Assembly: GCA_903845345.1 (NCBI GenBank)
Contig: CAIMXF010000343.1
Coordinates: 1-45,773, forward strand
Direction of reading: 5' to 3'
Source of the DNA: an uncultured beta proteobacterium
GTDB taxonomy: Bacteria > Pseudomonadota > Gammaproteobacteria > Burkholderiales > Burkholderiaceae_C
Length of the DNA: 45,773 bases
A program made the position numbers and the translations under genes. The notes under the pieces were generated by a model that was not told the DNA's origin, ran no database searches, and was given only the letters and a program-made list of their open reading frames with translations. Position 1 is the first letter of the stretch, and each line of letters begins with the position of its first letter. Of this stretch, positions 1-8,928 are shown in pieces.

Positions 1-318
1 CAAGGTGCCGGACAGCATTTTCTCTACGCGAACCTGACCAACGCGCAGTCCAAGCAGGACGTGCTCGAGGCCATTGCCGAGGCGTTCCTGTTCCCGGCGC
101 ACTTCGGCAAGAACCTGGACGCGCTCTACGACTGCATGACCGACCTCGTGCACAAGTCGGGCTCCCAGCCCGGCTTCGTCGTCGTGCTGGAACAGCTGCC
201 CGACAATCCGCGCTTCGACCGCGAGTCGCGCGAGCAGCTGCTCGACGTGTTCCGCGATGCCGCCGACTTCTGGGGGGAACGCAAGATACCCTTCAGGTGC
301 TTCTATTCTTTTCAGTAG
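1..318 (+). CDS. Barstar-family protein (5' end outside window)
   Basis: This frame is open from base 1, so the gene begins upstream of the window; the track start at 61 is only an internal GTG. The visible 105 residues begin QGAGQHFLYANL and carry the barstar-fold pattern: a helix with FPAHFGKNLDALYDCMTDL, a hydrophobic strand (GFVVVLEQLP) and a C-terminal FWGERKIPFRCFYSF. Barstar is the intracellular inhibitor of the RNase barnase. Stand-alone chromosomal members in proteobacteria are common, often have no linked barnase, and have no settled role. An RNase gene could lie immediately upstream, but that is not visible here. The family call is good; the function is unknown. Confidence 0.85.
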   Translation, partial: QGAGQHFLYANLTNAQSKQDVLEAIAEAFLFPAHFGKNLDALYDCMTDLVHKSGSQPGFVVVLEQLPDNPRFDRESREQLLDVFRDAADFWGERKIPFRCFYSFQ

Positions 319-488
319 CCCGCTCTCAAGAAAATGGGTCATGGGAGCGGGCGGCGGAAGCGGCCCCAGTCATCGACAAGCCGGCCCCGAAGGCCAGCAC
401 GAAAGCCAACGCGAATGCCGGTTTCGGCACGAACATGCCGCTGATGAGCAGCGCGTTCGACACGGCGATGTGGCTCAACGCCGCCTGA
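297..488 (+). CDS. Small hypothetical protein downstream of barstar
   Basis: This is a 63-codon ORF beginning at a GTG inside the barstar 3' end. From about codon 17 the third positions are almost all G or C, as in the real genes around it, and the frame closes 24 bases before a perfect terminator hairpin, so coding is plausible. The product has an Ala/Lys/Pro-rich middle and ends SSAFDTAMWLNAA. I recognise no domain. The start is uncertain because no Shine-Dalgarno sits at the right distance. Another possibility is that it is a frameshifted C-terminal tail of the barstar ORF rather than a separate gene. Confidence 0.4.
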   Translation: MLLFFSVARSQENGSWERAAEAAPVIDKPAPKASTKANANAGFGTNMPLMSSAFDTAMWLNAA

Positions 489-511
489 TCTCCAGGCGAC
501 GTCGCAACAGC

Positions 512-538
512 AAAGGGCTCCCGCGGGAGCCCTTTTTC
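512..538 (+). terminator. Rho-independent terminator after barstar/small ORF
   Basis: AAAGGGCTCCC-GC-GGGAGCCCTTT is a perfect inverted repeat with a GC-rich stem, followed on the plus strand by TTTTTCTTT. It ends plus-strand transcription from barstar. On the minus strand it is followed by only three T residues, so it may act weakly on rsmA readthrough too. Confidence 0.85.
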
Positions 539-586
539 TTTGTCCGCGGGAAGCCCCCGGTCGGTCAGGGCACCTGCCGCGCGGCG

Positions 587-1402
587 TCAATCATCCGCGG
601 CGTCGCCCAGGTCGGGCCCGGCCAGCGCCTGCTCGGACAGCGCCGGCAACGCCAGCGCCAGCGCGATGTATTCGTCCACCGGCACCTGCTCGGCGCGGCG
701 GGTGCCGTCGAACTCGCCCGTGTAGCCTTGCTCGACGAGCCACTTGCCGAGCGTGGCGCGCAGCATCTTGCGGCGCTGCGAGAACGCCACGCTGACGATC
801 TTGCCCAGCACCTTCGGCGACACCGCCGCCGGCGTCGCGCGCGGACGCATGCGCACGATGGCCGAATTGACGCGCGGCGGGGGGTCGAACGCCTCGGGCG
901 GCACGTCGAACAGGTGCTCGATCTGGTAACGCCACTGCAGCATCACCGTGAGCCGGCCGAAGGCCTTGGTGCCCGGCCGTGCGGCCATGCGGTCGACCAC
1001 TTCCTTCTGCAGCATGAAGACCTGGTCGACGACGTGCGGCGCCGCGGAAATCAGGTGGAACAGGATCGGCGACGAGATGTTGTACGGCAGGTTACCGACC
1101 ACCCGGATCGGCCCGCCCAGGCGCTCGGCCAGCGCACCGAAGTCCACCTTCAGCACGTCGGACTCGACCACCTCGAGATCGCCGCGCCGGCGCAGTCGCT
1201 CGGCCAGGTCGCGATCGAGCTCGATGACGGTCAGCGCGTCGCAGTGCTGGCGCAGCGGGATCGTCATCGCGCCCAGGCCCGGGCCGATCTCGACCAGGCG
1301 CTCGCCGGGCTGGGGCGCGATCGCCTTGACGATGCGATCGATGACGTCGACGGCCGTCAGGAAATGCTGGCCGAAACGCTTGCGCGCGATATGAGCACCC
1401 AT
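587..1402 (-). CDS. rsmA: 16S rRNA (A1518/A1519-N6) dimethyltransferase RsmA
   Basis: RsmA (KsgA) dimethylates two adjacent adenines in helix 45 of 16S rRNA late in small-subunit assembly, using SAM. The product starts [15 protein letters not shown], the family's usual N-terminus. It contains the SAM-binding [10 protein letters not shown] motif I and the catalytic NLPYNISSP motif, and has the normal length (271 aa). The track ORF begins 20 codons upstream, but residues before MGAHIARKR match nothing in the family, so I place the start at 1402. It lies downstream of surA in the same direction with a gap of about 134 bases. The pdxA gene often found between surA and rsmA in proteobacteria is not here. 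Confidence 0.95.
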   Translation of the reverse strand: MGAHIARKRFGQHFLTAVDVIDRIVKAIAPQPGERLVEIGPGLGAMTIPLRQHCDALTVIELDRDLAERLRRRGDLEVVESDVLKVDFGALAERLGGPIRVVGNLPYNISSPILFHLISAAPHVVDQVFMLQKEVVDRMAARPGTKAFGRLTVMLQWRYQIEHLFDVPPEAFDPPPRVNSAIVRMRPRATPAAVSPKVLGKIVSVAFSQRRKMLRATLGKWLVEQGYTGEFDGTRRAEQVPVDEYIALALALPALSEQALAGPDLGDAADD

Positions 1403-1536
1403 GCGATACCGCGCTTCAATCCGGGACGGCGCGGCAGCCGGCGGCAGGCCCACCCAACACACGGGAAGCGAGGATCACATCCGAGCCGATCCGGGCTCCC
1501 CCTCGGGGGCAGCGAACGGAGGGAGCGCGGGGGCTC

Positions 1537-2991
1537 TCATACGGGCGGGTCGCGGTATTCGATGAAGGCCTTGGCGCGCAGGTCGGCCACCCATTCGGCG
1601 TAGGCCGGGTCGAACTTCTGCTCCTTCAGCGCGTTGGTCGCCTGCTCGCGCAGCTGCTTCGGGTCGACCGTGATCTCGCGGCGGTCGAGCACCTGCACCA
1701 GGTGGACGCCGAAGCGCGAGCGCACCGGGCCTGACAGGCCGGAGATCGGCAGCTTGTCCATCGCCTCCTCGAACTCGGGCACGAACGAGCCGGGCGACGC
1801 CCAGCCGAGGTCGCCGCCGGCCTGCGCGCTGCCGTCTTCCGAATACTGGCGCGCCATTTCCTCGAAGGTCTTGGCGCCGCTGGCGATCTGCTGGCGGAAG
1901 TCGAGGATGCGACGCTCGACGGCGTCGATGCTCAGCTGCGCCGACGGGCGCAGCACGATGTGGCGCACATGCGTCTGGGTGACCGTCAGGCCGGATTCCT
2001 CGCCGCGCGAGAGCACCTTCAGGATGTGGAAGCCGGCGCCGCTGCGCACGAGGTCGGTCGTGCCGCCCACCTTGACGTTGGCCACCGCCTGGGCGAACAG
2101 GTCGGGATACTTGTCGATCGGGCGCGACCCCATCTCGCCGCCCTTGGCGTGGTTGCTGTCCTCGGAGATCTCGCGCGCGACCTGGTCGAACGGCTCGCCG
2201 TTGCGCACGCGCGCGAGCGCCTGCTCCGCGCGGGCCTTGCGCTGGGCCTCGACCTCGGGCGTCGCATTCTCGGGCACCGTGACCAGGATCTGCGCGATGT
2301 TGATGTTCTGCGCTGAGGTGTGGTCGCCGTGCATCTTGGCGATGTAGTCGTTGACCTCGGTGTCGGTCACGCGAATGTGCGACACGACCTCGCGTTCGCG
2401 GATCCGTTCGATGGTGATCTGGTCGCGGATGCCGGCCTTGAACGTGCCGTAGTCGATGCCCTGCTGGCGCAGGCGGTCGCGCAGCTGTTCGGACGTCATC
2501 TTGTTGGACGACGCGATGTTGCCGATCGCGCGGTCGACCTCGGCGTCGTCCACCTTGACGCCGTTGTCGCGCGCGTAGGTCACCAGCACGCGCTCCTCGA
2601 CCAGCGCGTCGAGCGCCTGCTTGCGCAACTCGCCGGGCGTCGGCTGCGAGCCGCCGCGCTCGATGCTTTCCTGCTGCATCTTCTGGAACCGCGCCGTCAC
2701 CTCGTTGTTGGTGACCGATTCGCTGTTGACGACCGCCACGATGTAGTCGGCCGACCGGGCGATCGCCTTGATGCGCGGCAGCGAGCCGAACTGGCGCACG
2801 CCCGAGGCGGCGACGGGCGAGACCAGAGCCGGCTTGTTGACGTCGGGCAGCGGCGCCGCGGTGGACGGCGTGGGGACCGACGCCGCCCGCGCAGCGGTCG
2901 CCGCGGTTTGGGCGAAGCCGTTGGCGGCAGCGCCGAGCGCGAAGGTCGCGGTGACCAGGGTCAGGAAATTGAGCTTCAAGCGATCTCTCAT
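1537..2991 (-). CDS. surA: Periplasmic chaperone and peptidyl-prolyl isomerase SurA
   Basis: SurA escorts unfolded outer-membrane proteins, LptD included, across the periplasm to the BAM complex. The chosen start gives 484 aa beginning MRDRLKLNFL, with a Sec signal peptide ending near ANGFAQ, then an N-terminal SurA chaperone domain (VAVVNSESVTNNEV). Two parvulin domains follow: the first around INIAQILVTVPEN to FHILKVLSR, the second from VTQTHVRHIVLRPS to VHLVQVLDRRE. The track ORF is 110 codons longer, but that extension is out-of-frame lptD sequence. The start codon overlaps the lptD stop as ATGA and there is no strong Shine-Dalgarno, which suggests translational coupling to lptD. Confidence 0.94.
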   Translation of the reverse strand: MRDRLKLNFLTLVTATFALGAAANGFAQTAATAARAASVPTPSTAAPLPDVNKPALVSPVAASGVRQFGSLPRIKAIARSADYIVAVVNSESVTNNEVTARFQKMQQESIERGGSQPTPGELRKQALDALVEERVLVTYARDNGVKVDDAEVDRAIGNIASSNKMTSEQLRDRLRQQGIDYGTFKAGIRDQITIERIREREVVSHIRVTDTEVNDYIAKMHGDHTSAQNINIAQILVTVPENATPEVEAQRKARAEQALARVRNGEPFDQVAREISEDSNHAKGGEMGSRPIDKYPDLFAQAVANVKVGGTTDLVRSGAGFHILKVLSRGEESGLTVTQTHVRHIVLRPSAQLSIDAVERRILDFRQQIASGAKTFEEMARQYSEDGSAQAGGDLGWASPGSFVPEFEEAMDKLPISGLSGPVRSRFGVHLVQVLDRREITVDPKQLREQATNALKEQKFDPAYAEWVADLRAKAFIEYRDPPV

Positions 2992-5516
2992 TGTGAATTC
3001 GGGGTCGCGGCCGATGCGCCGGGGTCGTTGCGCAAGGGTTGGTAACCAGGGACATTGTCCTTCAAGACCCTCAGCGATCCTGTTCCGAGCGTCGACAGGC
3101 CATTCAGTTCCAACTGGAGCACCAGATGGGTGGTGCTCTGCTGGCTGCCGGTGGACGTGCGCTCGACCAGGACGCGGCCGATCCAGCAGCCCGCGTCGTA
3201 TTCGAGGCCGCCGATCGCATAGGTCGCGCGGCTGTCGGTCACGCTGTAGTCGACCCGCCCGACCGCGTAAAGCGTGCCGCCGCAGCCGTTGGCGCGCGGG
3301 GGCTGGTGGTAGACGGGCCATTGCCCGCCGACTTCGTACTGCTGGCTGGCGCCGCTGCCGCTGTTTGGACCGTTGGCACCGTTGCCGCCGCTGGTGCCAT
3401 TGGCAAAACGATAGGTGAGACTCAGCGACCTAAAGGGCCCAGGATGATAGCGAGCGCTCACAACGGCGCGTTGCGTGAGGCTGGAGGAACTCGATGGATT
3501 CACCTCGACGATGCCGTCGAAGCTCCAGTGCTCCATTGCCGACGACGAGCCGTACAGCAGCACGTCCGACACCTTCTGCTTGTCGGCCGCCGGATTGGTT
3601 TGCAGATAGTTGTCCGTCGTCAGCTGCTGGTCGCTGAACAGGAACTTCTGGGCGATGCCCACGCGCAGCAGTTCGCGCCCGTTGGTCTCGTCGTTGTAGC
3701 GCGTGCTGACGCCGGCGGTCAGCTGGTTCTCGTCGGCGATCCGATCCTCGCCGGTGAACGGGTTGGTGCTGTAGATCGAGACCTCGTTGAAGTCCTTGGG
3801 CGCCGTGTCGTACAGCGGCAGGTCCGTCTGGTTGCGGCGCGGCGTCAGCACGTACAGGAAGCGCGGCTCAAGCGTCTGCACCAGGCCGCGCCCGAACAGC
3901 TCGGTCTGGCGCTCGAAGCTGAACGAGCTGTCGCCGCTGAGCGTGGGCACCCAGCGGGTGGTATCGATTCGGGTGCCGTCGGAGGTGATGTCGGACCGAT
4001 AGGTGGCGCCGTTGATCGCCAGCTTCGGCTCGAAGTGGCCCCAGTCGGAGGAGAAACTGCGCGACAGGGAGGCGATCACATGGGCGCGGCTGCCGCCGAC
4101 GCGCTTGTCGGTCAGCGAGCAGCCGTCCAGCTGGGACGCGTAAACGGGGCCGAGGCAGTTCGGTACGTTGAAGCCGGCGGCCGCGTTGTTGAACGCGACC
4201 GCGTTGTTGAACGCGCCCTGGTCCGACAGGTCGAAGCGGTTGCCTTCGGCCTCGAAGTCCAGGCGCACCTGGTCCGCGAGGTTCACGTTGCCGCGCAAGC
4301 CGATCTGCGGGCTGCGCTGGTAGGGCGAACTGATCAGCGACGAAGGGTCCTTCTCGTCGGGATCCTGCAAGGTCTGGAAGCGTTCCACGCGCGCATACGC
4401 ATCGATCTCGCCGGCGTCGCCGAACGGCAGGAAGCGGCGCGTGCCGGACAGGTCGGTCGGCAGCAGGCGCTGCGTCAGCGAGGGCATCTGGCCGGGAAAG
4501 TCGATCCAGTACTTCGAATCGGAGACGCGCTGAATGCGCGCGCTGTAGGTGAGCCAGTCGCTGCGCGATCCCTCGTGCGCCCACTCGAGCGCGCCACGCG
4601 TCTCGTTCTGCTCGGCCATGTCGTCCGGCAGCAGGTAGGTGGTGACCTGGCCCAGGTCGTTGGGTTGCAGGTAGCGCAGTTCGCCCGACAGCTCCGCGCC
4701 GCGCCGGGTACTGGCGCCGGCGGACAGCGTCGCGTCGACGTCGGGCTGGATGTTCCAGTAGTAGGGCGCCGACAGGGCAACGCCGCTGCGGTTGCTGATG
4801 TCGGCAGTCGGCGGCAGCCAGCCGGACTTGCGCTCGGCCGTGACCGGAAACGTGAGCGACGGCGCCGCGAGGATCGGCACGCCCAGGAAGACCAGCCTGG
4901 CGTGCTGGGCCTTGCCCTCGTTGGTTGACGTGTCGATGTCGATCTTGTCGCCGGTGATGATCCAGTCGGGTTCGCTGGTGCCGTCGCGGGTGCAACTCGT
5001 GTAGTTGGCGTCGTAGGCCGTCGAGCGGTTGCGGTCGATCAGCTCGATGCGCTGCGCATGGCCGCCGGCCTTGCGGGCGCCCAGTTCGTACTGCGTGCCG
5101 ACCAGCGTGCCCGCGTCGCGCGTCAGCTCCAGGTCGACGCGGTCGGCGCTGAACCAGTCGAGGCCGCGGTCGATGCGCACGTTGCCCTGGGCGTGCGCGG
5201 TGTCGCTGAGCTGGTCGTAGGTGAGGTAGTCGGCGTGGAGATCCATGTCCAGCCGCTTGACCTCCACCTTGCCGCTGGCCTGCGTCACGTTGCCGATGTG
5301 GCTGACGACGTCGTCGGCCATCAGCGTGATCGGCGGCGGCGGCGTGTCGGCGCCGGGGGCGTCCTTGGGGGCGGCCGGCGCCGGCGTCGCCTTCACGCGC
5401 GGCAGCATCTGCGCGCCCGCGCTCGCGGCGAACGCGCACAGCGCCGCCGCGACGGCCAGCGGCGCGAGCACGGACGGGGGGCGGGGACGGCGACGCGGCA
5501 GGGAAGAACGCAACAC
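2988..5516 (-). CDS. lptD: LPS-assembly protein LptD
   Basis: LptD is the outer-membrane barrel that, with LptE, inserts LPS into the outer leaflet. Visible parts are a signal peptide (LAPLAVAAALCAFAASAGAQ), an OstA-type jellyroll (ITLMADDVVSHIGNVTQASG, YLTYDQLSDTAHAQGNVRID), then a long beta-barrel (FLPFGDAGEIDAYARVERF, LQLELNGL). I place the start at GTG 5516, immediately before the basic n-region. The track start (GTG 5669) would put about 50 AT-rich, low-GC3 codons before the signal. The E. coli family has an N-terminal Cys and a C-terminal Cys-Cys pair that form interdomain disulfides. Here the mature N-terminus lacks Cys and the pair reads GCW, with one Cys left (YTSC is present). It is the first gene of lptD-surA-rsmA. 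Confidence 0.92.
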   Translation of the reverse strand: MLRSSLPRRRPRPPSVLAPLAVAAALCAFAASAGAQMLPRVKATPAPAAPKDAPGADTPPPPITLMADDVVSHIGNVTQASGKVEVKRLDMDLHADYLTYDQLSDTAHAQGNVRIDRGLDWFSADRVDLELTRDAGTLVGTQYELGARKAGGHAQRIELIDRNRSTAYDANYTSCTRDGTSEPDWIITGDKIDIDTSTNEGKAQHARLVFLGVPILAAPSLTFPVTAERKSGWLPPTADISNRSGVALSAPYYWNIQPDVDATLSAGASTRRGAELSGELRYLQPNDLGQVTTYLLPDDMAEQNETRGALEWAHEGSRSDWLTYSARIQRVSDSKYWIDFPGQMPSLTQRLLPTDLSGTRRFLPFGDAGEIDAYARVERFQTLQDPDEKDPSSLISSPYQRSPQIGLRGNVNLADQVRLDFEAEGNRFDLSDQGAFNNAVAFNNAAAGFNVPNCLGPVYASQLDGCSLTDKRVGGSRAHVIASLSRSFSSDWGHFEPKLAINGATYRSDITSDGTRIDTTRWVPTLSGDSSFSFERQTELFGRGLVQTLEPRFLYVLTPRRNQTDLPLYDTAPKDFNEVSIYSTNPFTGEDRIADENQLTAGVSTRYNDETNGRELLRVGIAQKFLFSDQQLTTDNYLQTNPAADKQKVSDVLLYGSSSAMEHWSFDGIVEVNPSSSSSLTQRAVVSARYHPGPFRSLSLTYRFANGTSGGNGANGPNSGSGASQQYEVGGQWPVYHQPPRANGCGGTLYAVGRVDYSVTDSRATYAIGGLEYDAGCWIGRVLVERTSTGSQQSTTHLVLQLELNGLSTLGTGSLRVLKDNVPGYQPLRNDPGASAATPNSQ

Positions 5517-5787
5517 GCGAACTGAGAGGGGCTGGATGGCGGTGGCCGCCTGGGTTCGAACCGGGTCGGCCCCACGCGCGGCGAACAGCGAATCGACGCG
5601 TCGACGCCGCCCTGCGGGGACCCGAGCCGCTTGCGACGCAGGGGGATTATTAGAATGTCGATTATCCACGACAGTGCTGCCGCCTTGTGTCGGAAGACGT
5701 CGTGCCGCGTTGCCGCGATGTCACGGAAATTTCAAGAGCCTTCCCGACCCGCCGCGACGCTTCTCCCTTGCGCTGGATCCCCTTCCG

Positions 5788-6867
5788 ATGAACGACTCCT
5801 TTCCCGGTTCCGCCACCGCGGCCGCGCCGCCTGCGGCGATCGCCTGGACCGACCCCGAGCGCGAACGCGCGTTCCTGCGCTGGTTCGACGAGCTCGCCCC
5901 GCGCCACCGCCTCGACCGCGGCACGCTGCACCTGGCCTCGGCCGACGCCAGCTCGCGGCGCTACTTCCGCGTCGCCGGGCCGGACGGCAGCAGCTACATC
6001 GTGATGGACTCGCCTGCGGCGGAAGACAGCGTCGCCGCCTTCGTGCGCATCGGCGAACTGGTGCGCGGCGCCGGCCTGAACGGCCCGCGCGTGCTGGAAC
6101 AGGACGTCCACCAGGGCTTCCTGTTGCTGGACGACCTTGGCCACACCCAGTACCTGGCCGCGCTGCGCCAGGCCGACCTCGCCGGCGCCGACACCCTGAT
6201 GCGCGACGCCATCGGCGCGCTGATCCAGTGGCAGCTGCGCGGCGACGCCAGCACGCTGCCGCCCTACGACGACGCGCTGCTGCGCCGCGAGGTGCAGCTG
6301 TTTCCCGACTGGTGCGTCGCACGCGAGTTCGGCGTCACCTGGACGCCCAGGGAACAGGACACCTGGAAGACCGTCAGCCAGCGTCTGATCGACAGCGCGC
6401 TCGCCCAGCCGCAGGTGGCCGTCCACCGCGACTGGATGCCGCGCAACCTGATGGTGTGCGCGCGCAACCCGGGCGTGCTCGACTTCCAGGACGCCGTGCG
6501 CGGCCCGATCACCTACGACCTCGCCTCGCTGCTGCGCGACGCCTTCCTGTCTTGGGACGAGGAACGCGAGCTCGACTGGGCGGTGCGCTACTGGCAGGAC
6601 GCGCGCCGCGCGGGCCTGCCCGTGGACGCCGACTTCGGCGAGTTCTGGCGCCAGACCGAATGGATGGGCCTGCAGCGCCACCTGAAGATCCTGGGCATCT
6701 TCTGCCGCCTGAAGCACCGTGACGGCAAGCCGCACTACAGCGAGGACCTGCCGCGCTTCTTCAACTACGCGACCAAGGTGGCCAACCGCTACGGCCCGCT
6801 GCGCTCGCTGCTGAACCTGCTGGAGCCGCTGACGGGCGCGGCGGTGCAGGCGGGCTACACGTTCTGA
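5788..6867 (+). CDS. amgK: N-acetylmuramate/N-acetylglucosamine kinase AmgK
   Basis: AmgK phosphorylates the anomeric hydroxyl of MurNAc or GlcNAc in the cytoplasmic peptidoglycan-recycling shunt that bypasses early, fosfomycin-sensitive steps. The 359-aa product has the aminoglycoside-phosphotransferase fold: a nucleotide-binding N-lobe (SSRRYFRV, SYIVMDSP), the catalytic loop VHRDWMPRNLMV and the metal-binding LDFQDAVRGP. ATG 5788 fits the family length; the track ORF extends over 180 codons upstream without homology. It is divergent from lptD, a common arrangement in beta- and gammaproteobacteria. The usual partner murU (MurNAc-1-P uridylyltransferase) does not follow; the next gene is an unrelated lipoprotein. 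Confidence 0.9.
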   Translation: MNDSFPGSATAAAPPAAIAWTDPERERAFLRWFDELAPRHRLDRGTLHLASADASSRRYFRVAGPDGSSYIVMDSPAAEDSVAAFVRIGELVRGAGLNGPRVLEQDVHQGFLLLDDLGHTQYLAALRQADLAGADTLMRDAIGALIQWQLRGDASTLPPYDDALLRREVQLFPDWCVAREFGVTWTPREQDTWKTVSQRLIDSALAQPQVAVHRDWMPRNLMVCARNPGVLDFQDAVRGPITYDLASLLRDAFLSWDEERELDWAVRYWQDARRAGLPVDADFGEFWRQTEWMGLQRHLKILGIFCRLKHRDGKPHYSEDLPRFFNYATKVANRYGPLRSLLNLLEPLTGAAVQAGYTF

Positions 6868-6968
6868 AGGTTCGGCGCCTGCCCGCCGGCGTCCCCCACG
6901 CTCGACACTAGAATGCGCGCGGCGCTCCGCCAGGAGCACCGGCCATCCAACAAGACAGGGAGAGCGTC

Positions 6969-8813
6969 ATGAACGCGAAGGGAATCGGGGCGGCGGTCAT
7001 CTGTGCCGTCATTGCGAGCGGCTGCGGCGGGGGAGGAGGCGGATCGTCGACCCCGCCCGCGCCGCAGGCGTCCTATGTGTCGCCGTCGACGTACGTGCAG
7101 GGCCAGGCCATCACGCCGCTGGCGCCGGCAGTCACGGGCACGGCCACGACGTTCAGCGCGGCCCCCGCGCTGCCTGCAGGACTGGCGCTCGACGCCGCCA
7201 CCGGCGTGATCTCGGGCACGCCCACCACCGGCGCGCCCGACGGCGACTACACGATCACGATCGCGGGGCCGGGTGGGTCGACCACGGCCCACGTCCATCT
7301 CTCCATCGAGCCCGTGGCCAACGTCACGCGGACGGCGGTAGCGGGCACGTCGGTCTATCCCACGGTGACGCTCGACGCCACCGCGCTGGGCCTGACCGGC
7401 ACGCTGCACGTGGCGGTGACCGATGCGGGCGGCACCTTCGCCGCGCCGGTCACGGTCAGCGCCAGCGGCACCACCCGGGTGCTCGAATTCACATCGGCCG
7501 GCTCCGCGGCGGCAGGCATGCACACGGGCCAGGCCGTCGTGAGCCTGTGCCAGGACGTCGCCTGCACCACGCCGCAGGCGGTGCCGACGCTGCTGGTGAA
7601 CTACAGCCTCACCGTGATGGCGCCGAACGGCGCCTGGCCCGGCAACCACCTGACGACGCTGTCGTCCATGCCAGGCGCGCCCGAATGGGCCACCTTCCAG
7701 GGCAACGCGGCGCACACGGGCTACGTGCCGGTCACGCTCGACCCGAATCAGTTCGGAACGCGCTGGCAACTCGGCGTCCCCGCCTTCCTCTATTTCAACG
7801 GCCTGTTCAACCTCGCCACGGTGACCACCGAAGGCGGGAAGTTCTACATCGCGGGCAACAACGCCGTCACGGCGCACAGCGAGTTCGACGGCAGCACGGC
7901 CTGGAGCTACAGCTTCGCCGCGCTGCCCGACCCGTCGGTGAACCCGCCCGCGGTCAGCAACGGTACCGTCTACGTGGCCGCGGGACAGCAGTCGTCGACC
8001 TACATGTTCGGCCTCGATGCCGGCACCGGTTCGGTGAAGTTCCGATCCGCCATGTCCTCGCAGTGGGAAGACTACCTCGCCCCGACCGTGGGGCCTTCGG
8101 GCGTCTACACCAACGCCGGCACCTACGGCGGCCTGTACGGATTCGACTCGCAGGGAACCCAGCTGTTCTTCGGAAGCACGGCCCAGCAATCCGCGTGGAC
8201 GCCCGCCGTCGACGCCAGCAGCGTGTATGCCTACTCGGGTGACGCGCTCCGCGTGTTCGACCCCGTGTCCGGCGCGCTCAAGGCGTCCATCAGCGACCCG
8301 ACCTTCACGAACTACATCTACGAGATCGGCGGCTCGGCGGTGCTGGGCGCGCCCGATTCCGTGTTCGCTGCGGCCTACGGCAACAGCTGGCTGAACGGCG
8401 GCGGGATCGGCAACTCGCTGGTGCACTTCAACCTCCAGTCGAACACCGTCGACTGGTCCATCCACGGCGTCTATCCGTCCACGCCAGCCTACAACGGCGG
8501 GGTCGTGTACGTCGCCAACAACAACCCGCTGCGCGTCGAGGCGCGCGCCGAGGCCGATGGCTCGCTTATCTGGTCCTGGACGCCGCAGGCTGCGGGCGAC
8601 ACCAAGTTCGTCAGCGAAGTCCTGCTCACCCAGAACACGCTGGTCGTGAGCACGAACCTGTCGACGTACGCGATCGACCGCACGACGCACCATGTCGTGT
8701 GGAGCTATCCGATCGCGGGCAACCTGGCGCTATCGCCCAACGGCATTCTCTACATCGAGAGCTACGGCACCGGCAGCGGGACGACGACGCTGACGGCGAT
8801 CAACGTGCACTGA
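6969..8813 (+). CDS. Secreted lipoprotein with putative Ig domain and PQQ-like beta-propeller
   Basis: The 614-aa product begins with a lipoprotein signal (VIASGC, Cys19) followed by a Gly run and a Pro/Ser linker. Residues about 35-115 form a He_PIG-type putative Ig domain (ALPAGLALDAATGVISGTPT). A second beta-rich domain follows. From about residue 235 the repeats look like a PQQ-type propeller: EWATFQGNAAHTGYVPV, TVYVAAGQQSST, GVVYVANNNPLR and WSYPIAGNLALSPNG. GGNAAHTG-like motifs are typical of BamB and quinoprotein-like propellers, but this need not bind PQQ. It is probably anchored in the outer membrane or at the cell surface. The gene stands alone, with a Shine-Dalgarno-like GGGAGAG just before the ATG and a terminator about 70 bases downstream. 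The substrate is unknown. Confidence 0.8.
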   Translation: MNAKGIGAAVICAVIASGCGGGGGGSSTPPAPQASYVSPSTYVQGQAITPLAPAVTGTATTFSAAPALPAGLALDAATGVISGTPTTGAPDGDYTITIAGPGGSTTAHVHLSIEPVANVTRTAVAGTSVYPTVTLDATALGLTGTLHVAVTDAGGTFAAPVTVSASGTTRVLEFTSAGSAAAGMHTGQAVVSLCQDVACTTPQAVPTLLVNYSLTVMAPNGAWPGNHLTTLSSMPGAPEWATFQGNAAHTGYVPVTLDPNQFGTRWQLGVPAFLYFNGLFNLATVTTEGGKFYIAGNNAVTAHSEFDGSTAWSYSFAALPDPSVNPPAVSNGTVYVAAGQQSSTYMFGLDAGTGSVKFRSAMSSQWEDYLAPTVGPSGVYTNAGTYGGLYGFDSQGTQLFFGSTAQQSAWTPAVDASSVYAYSGDALRVFDPVSGALKASISDPTFTNYIYEIGGSAVLGAPDSVFAAAYGNSWLNGGGIGNSLVHFNLQSNTVDWSIHGVYPSTPAYNGGVVYVANNNPLRVEARAEADGSLIWSWTPQAAGDTKFVSEVLLTQNTLVVSTNLSTYAIDRTTHHVVWSYPIAGNLALSPNGILYIESYGTGSGTTTLTAINVH

Positions 8814-8884
8814 GCCGCCTCCGGCCCGGGATGCCGCGGCATCGATGGCGAAGACGGGATCGTCCCGCGCCTCGGCCAACGACA

Positions 8885-8907
8885 ACGGGCGCCGCGGCGC
8901 CCGTTTC
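8885..8907 (+). terminator. Rho-independent terminator after PQQ-propeller lipoprotein
   Basis: ACGGGCGCC-GC-GGCGCCCGT is a 9-bp perfect stem followed by TTTCT on the plus strand. It lies between the convergent lipoprotein and chemoreceptor genes and would also form on the minus strand. Confidence 0.75.
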
Positions 8908-8928
8908 TCGTCGCGCACCGGGCGCGGT

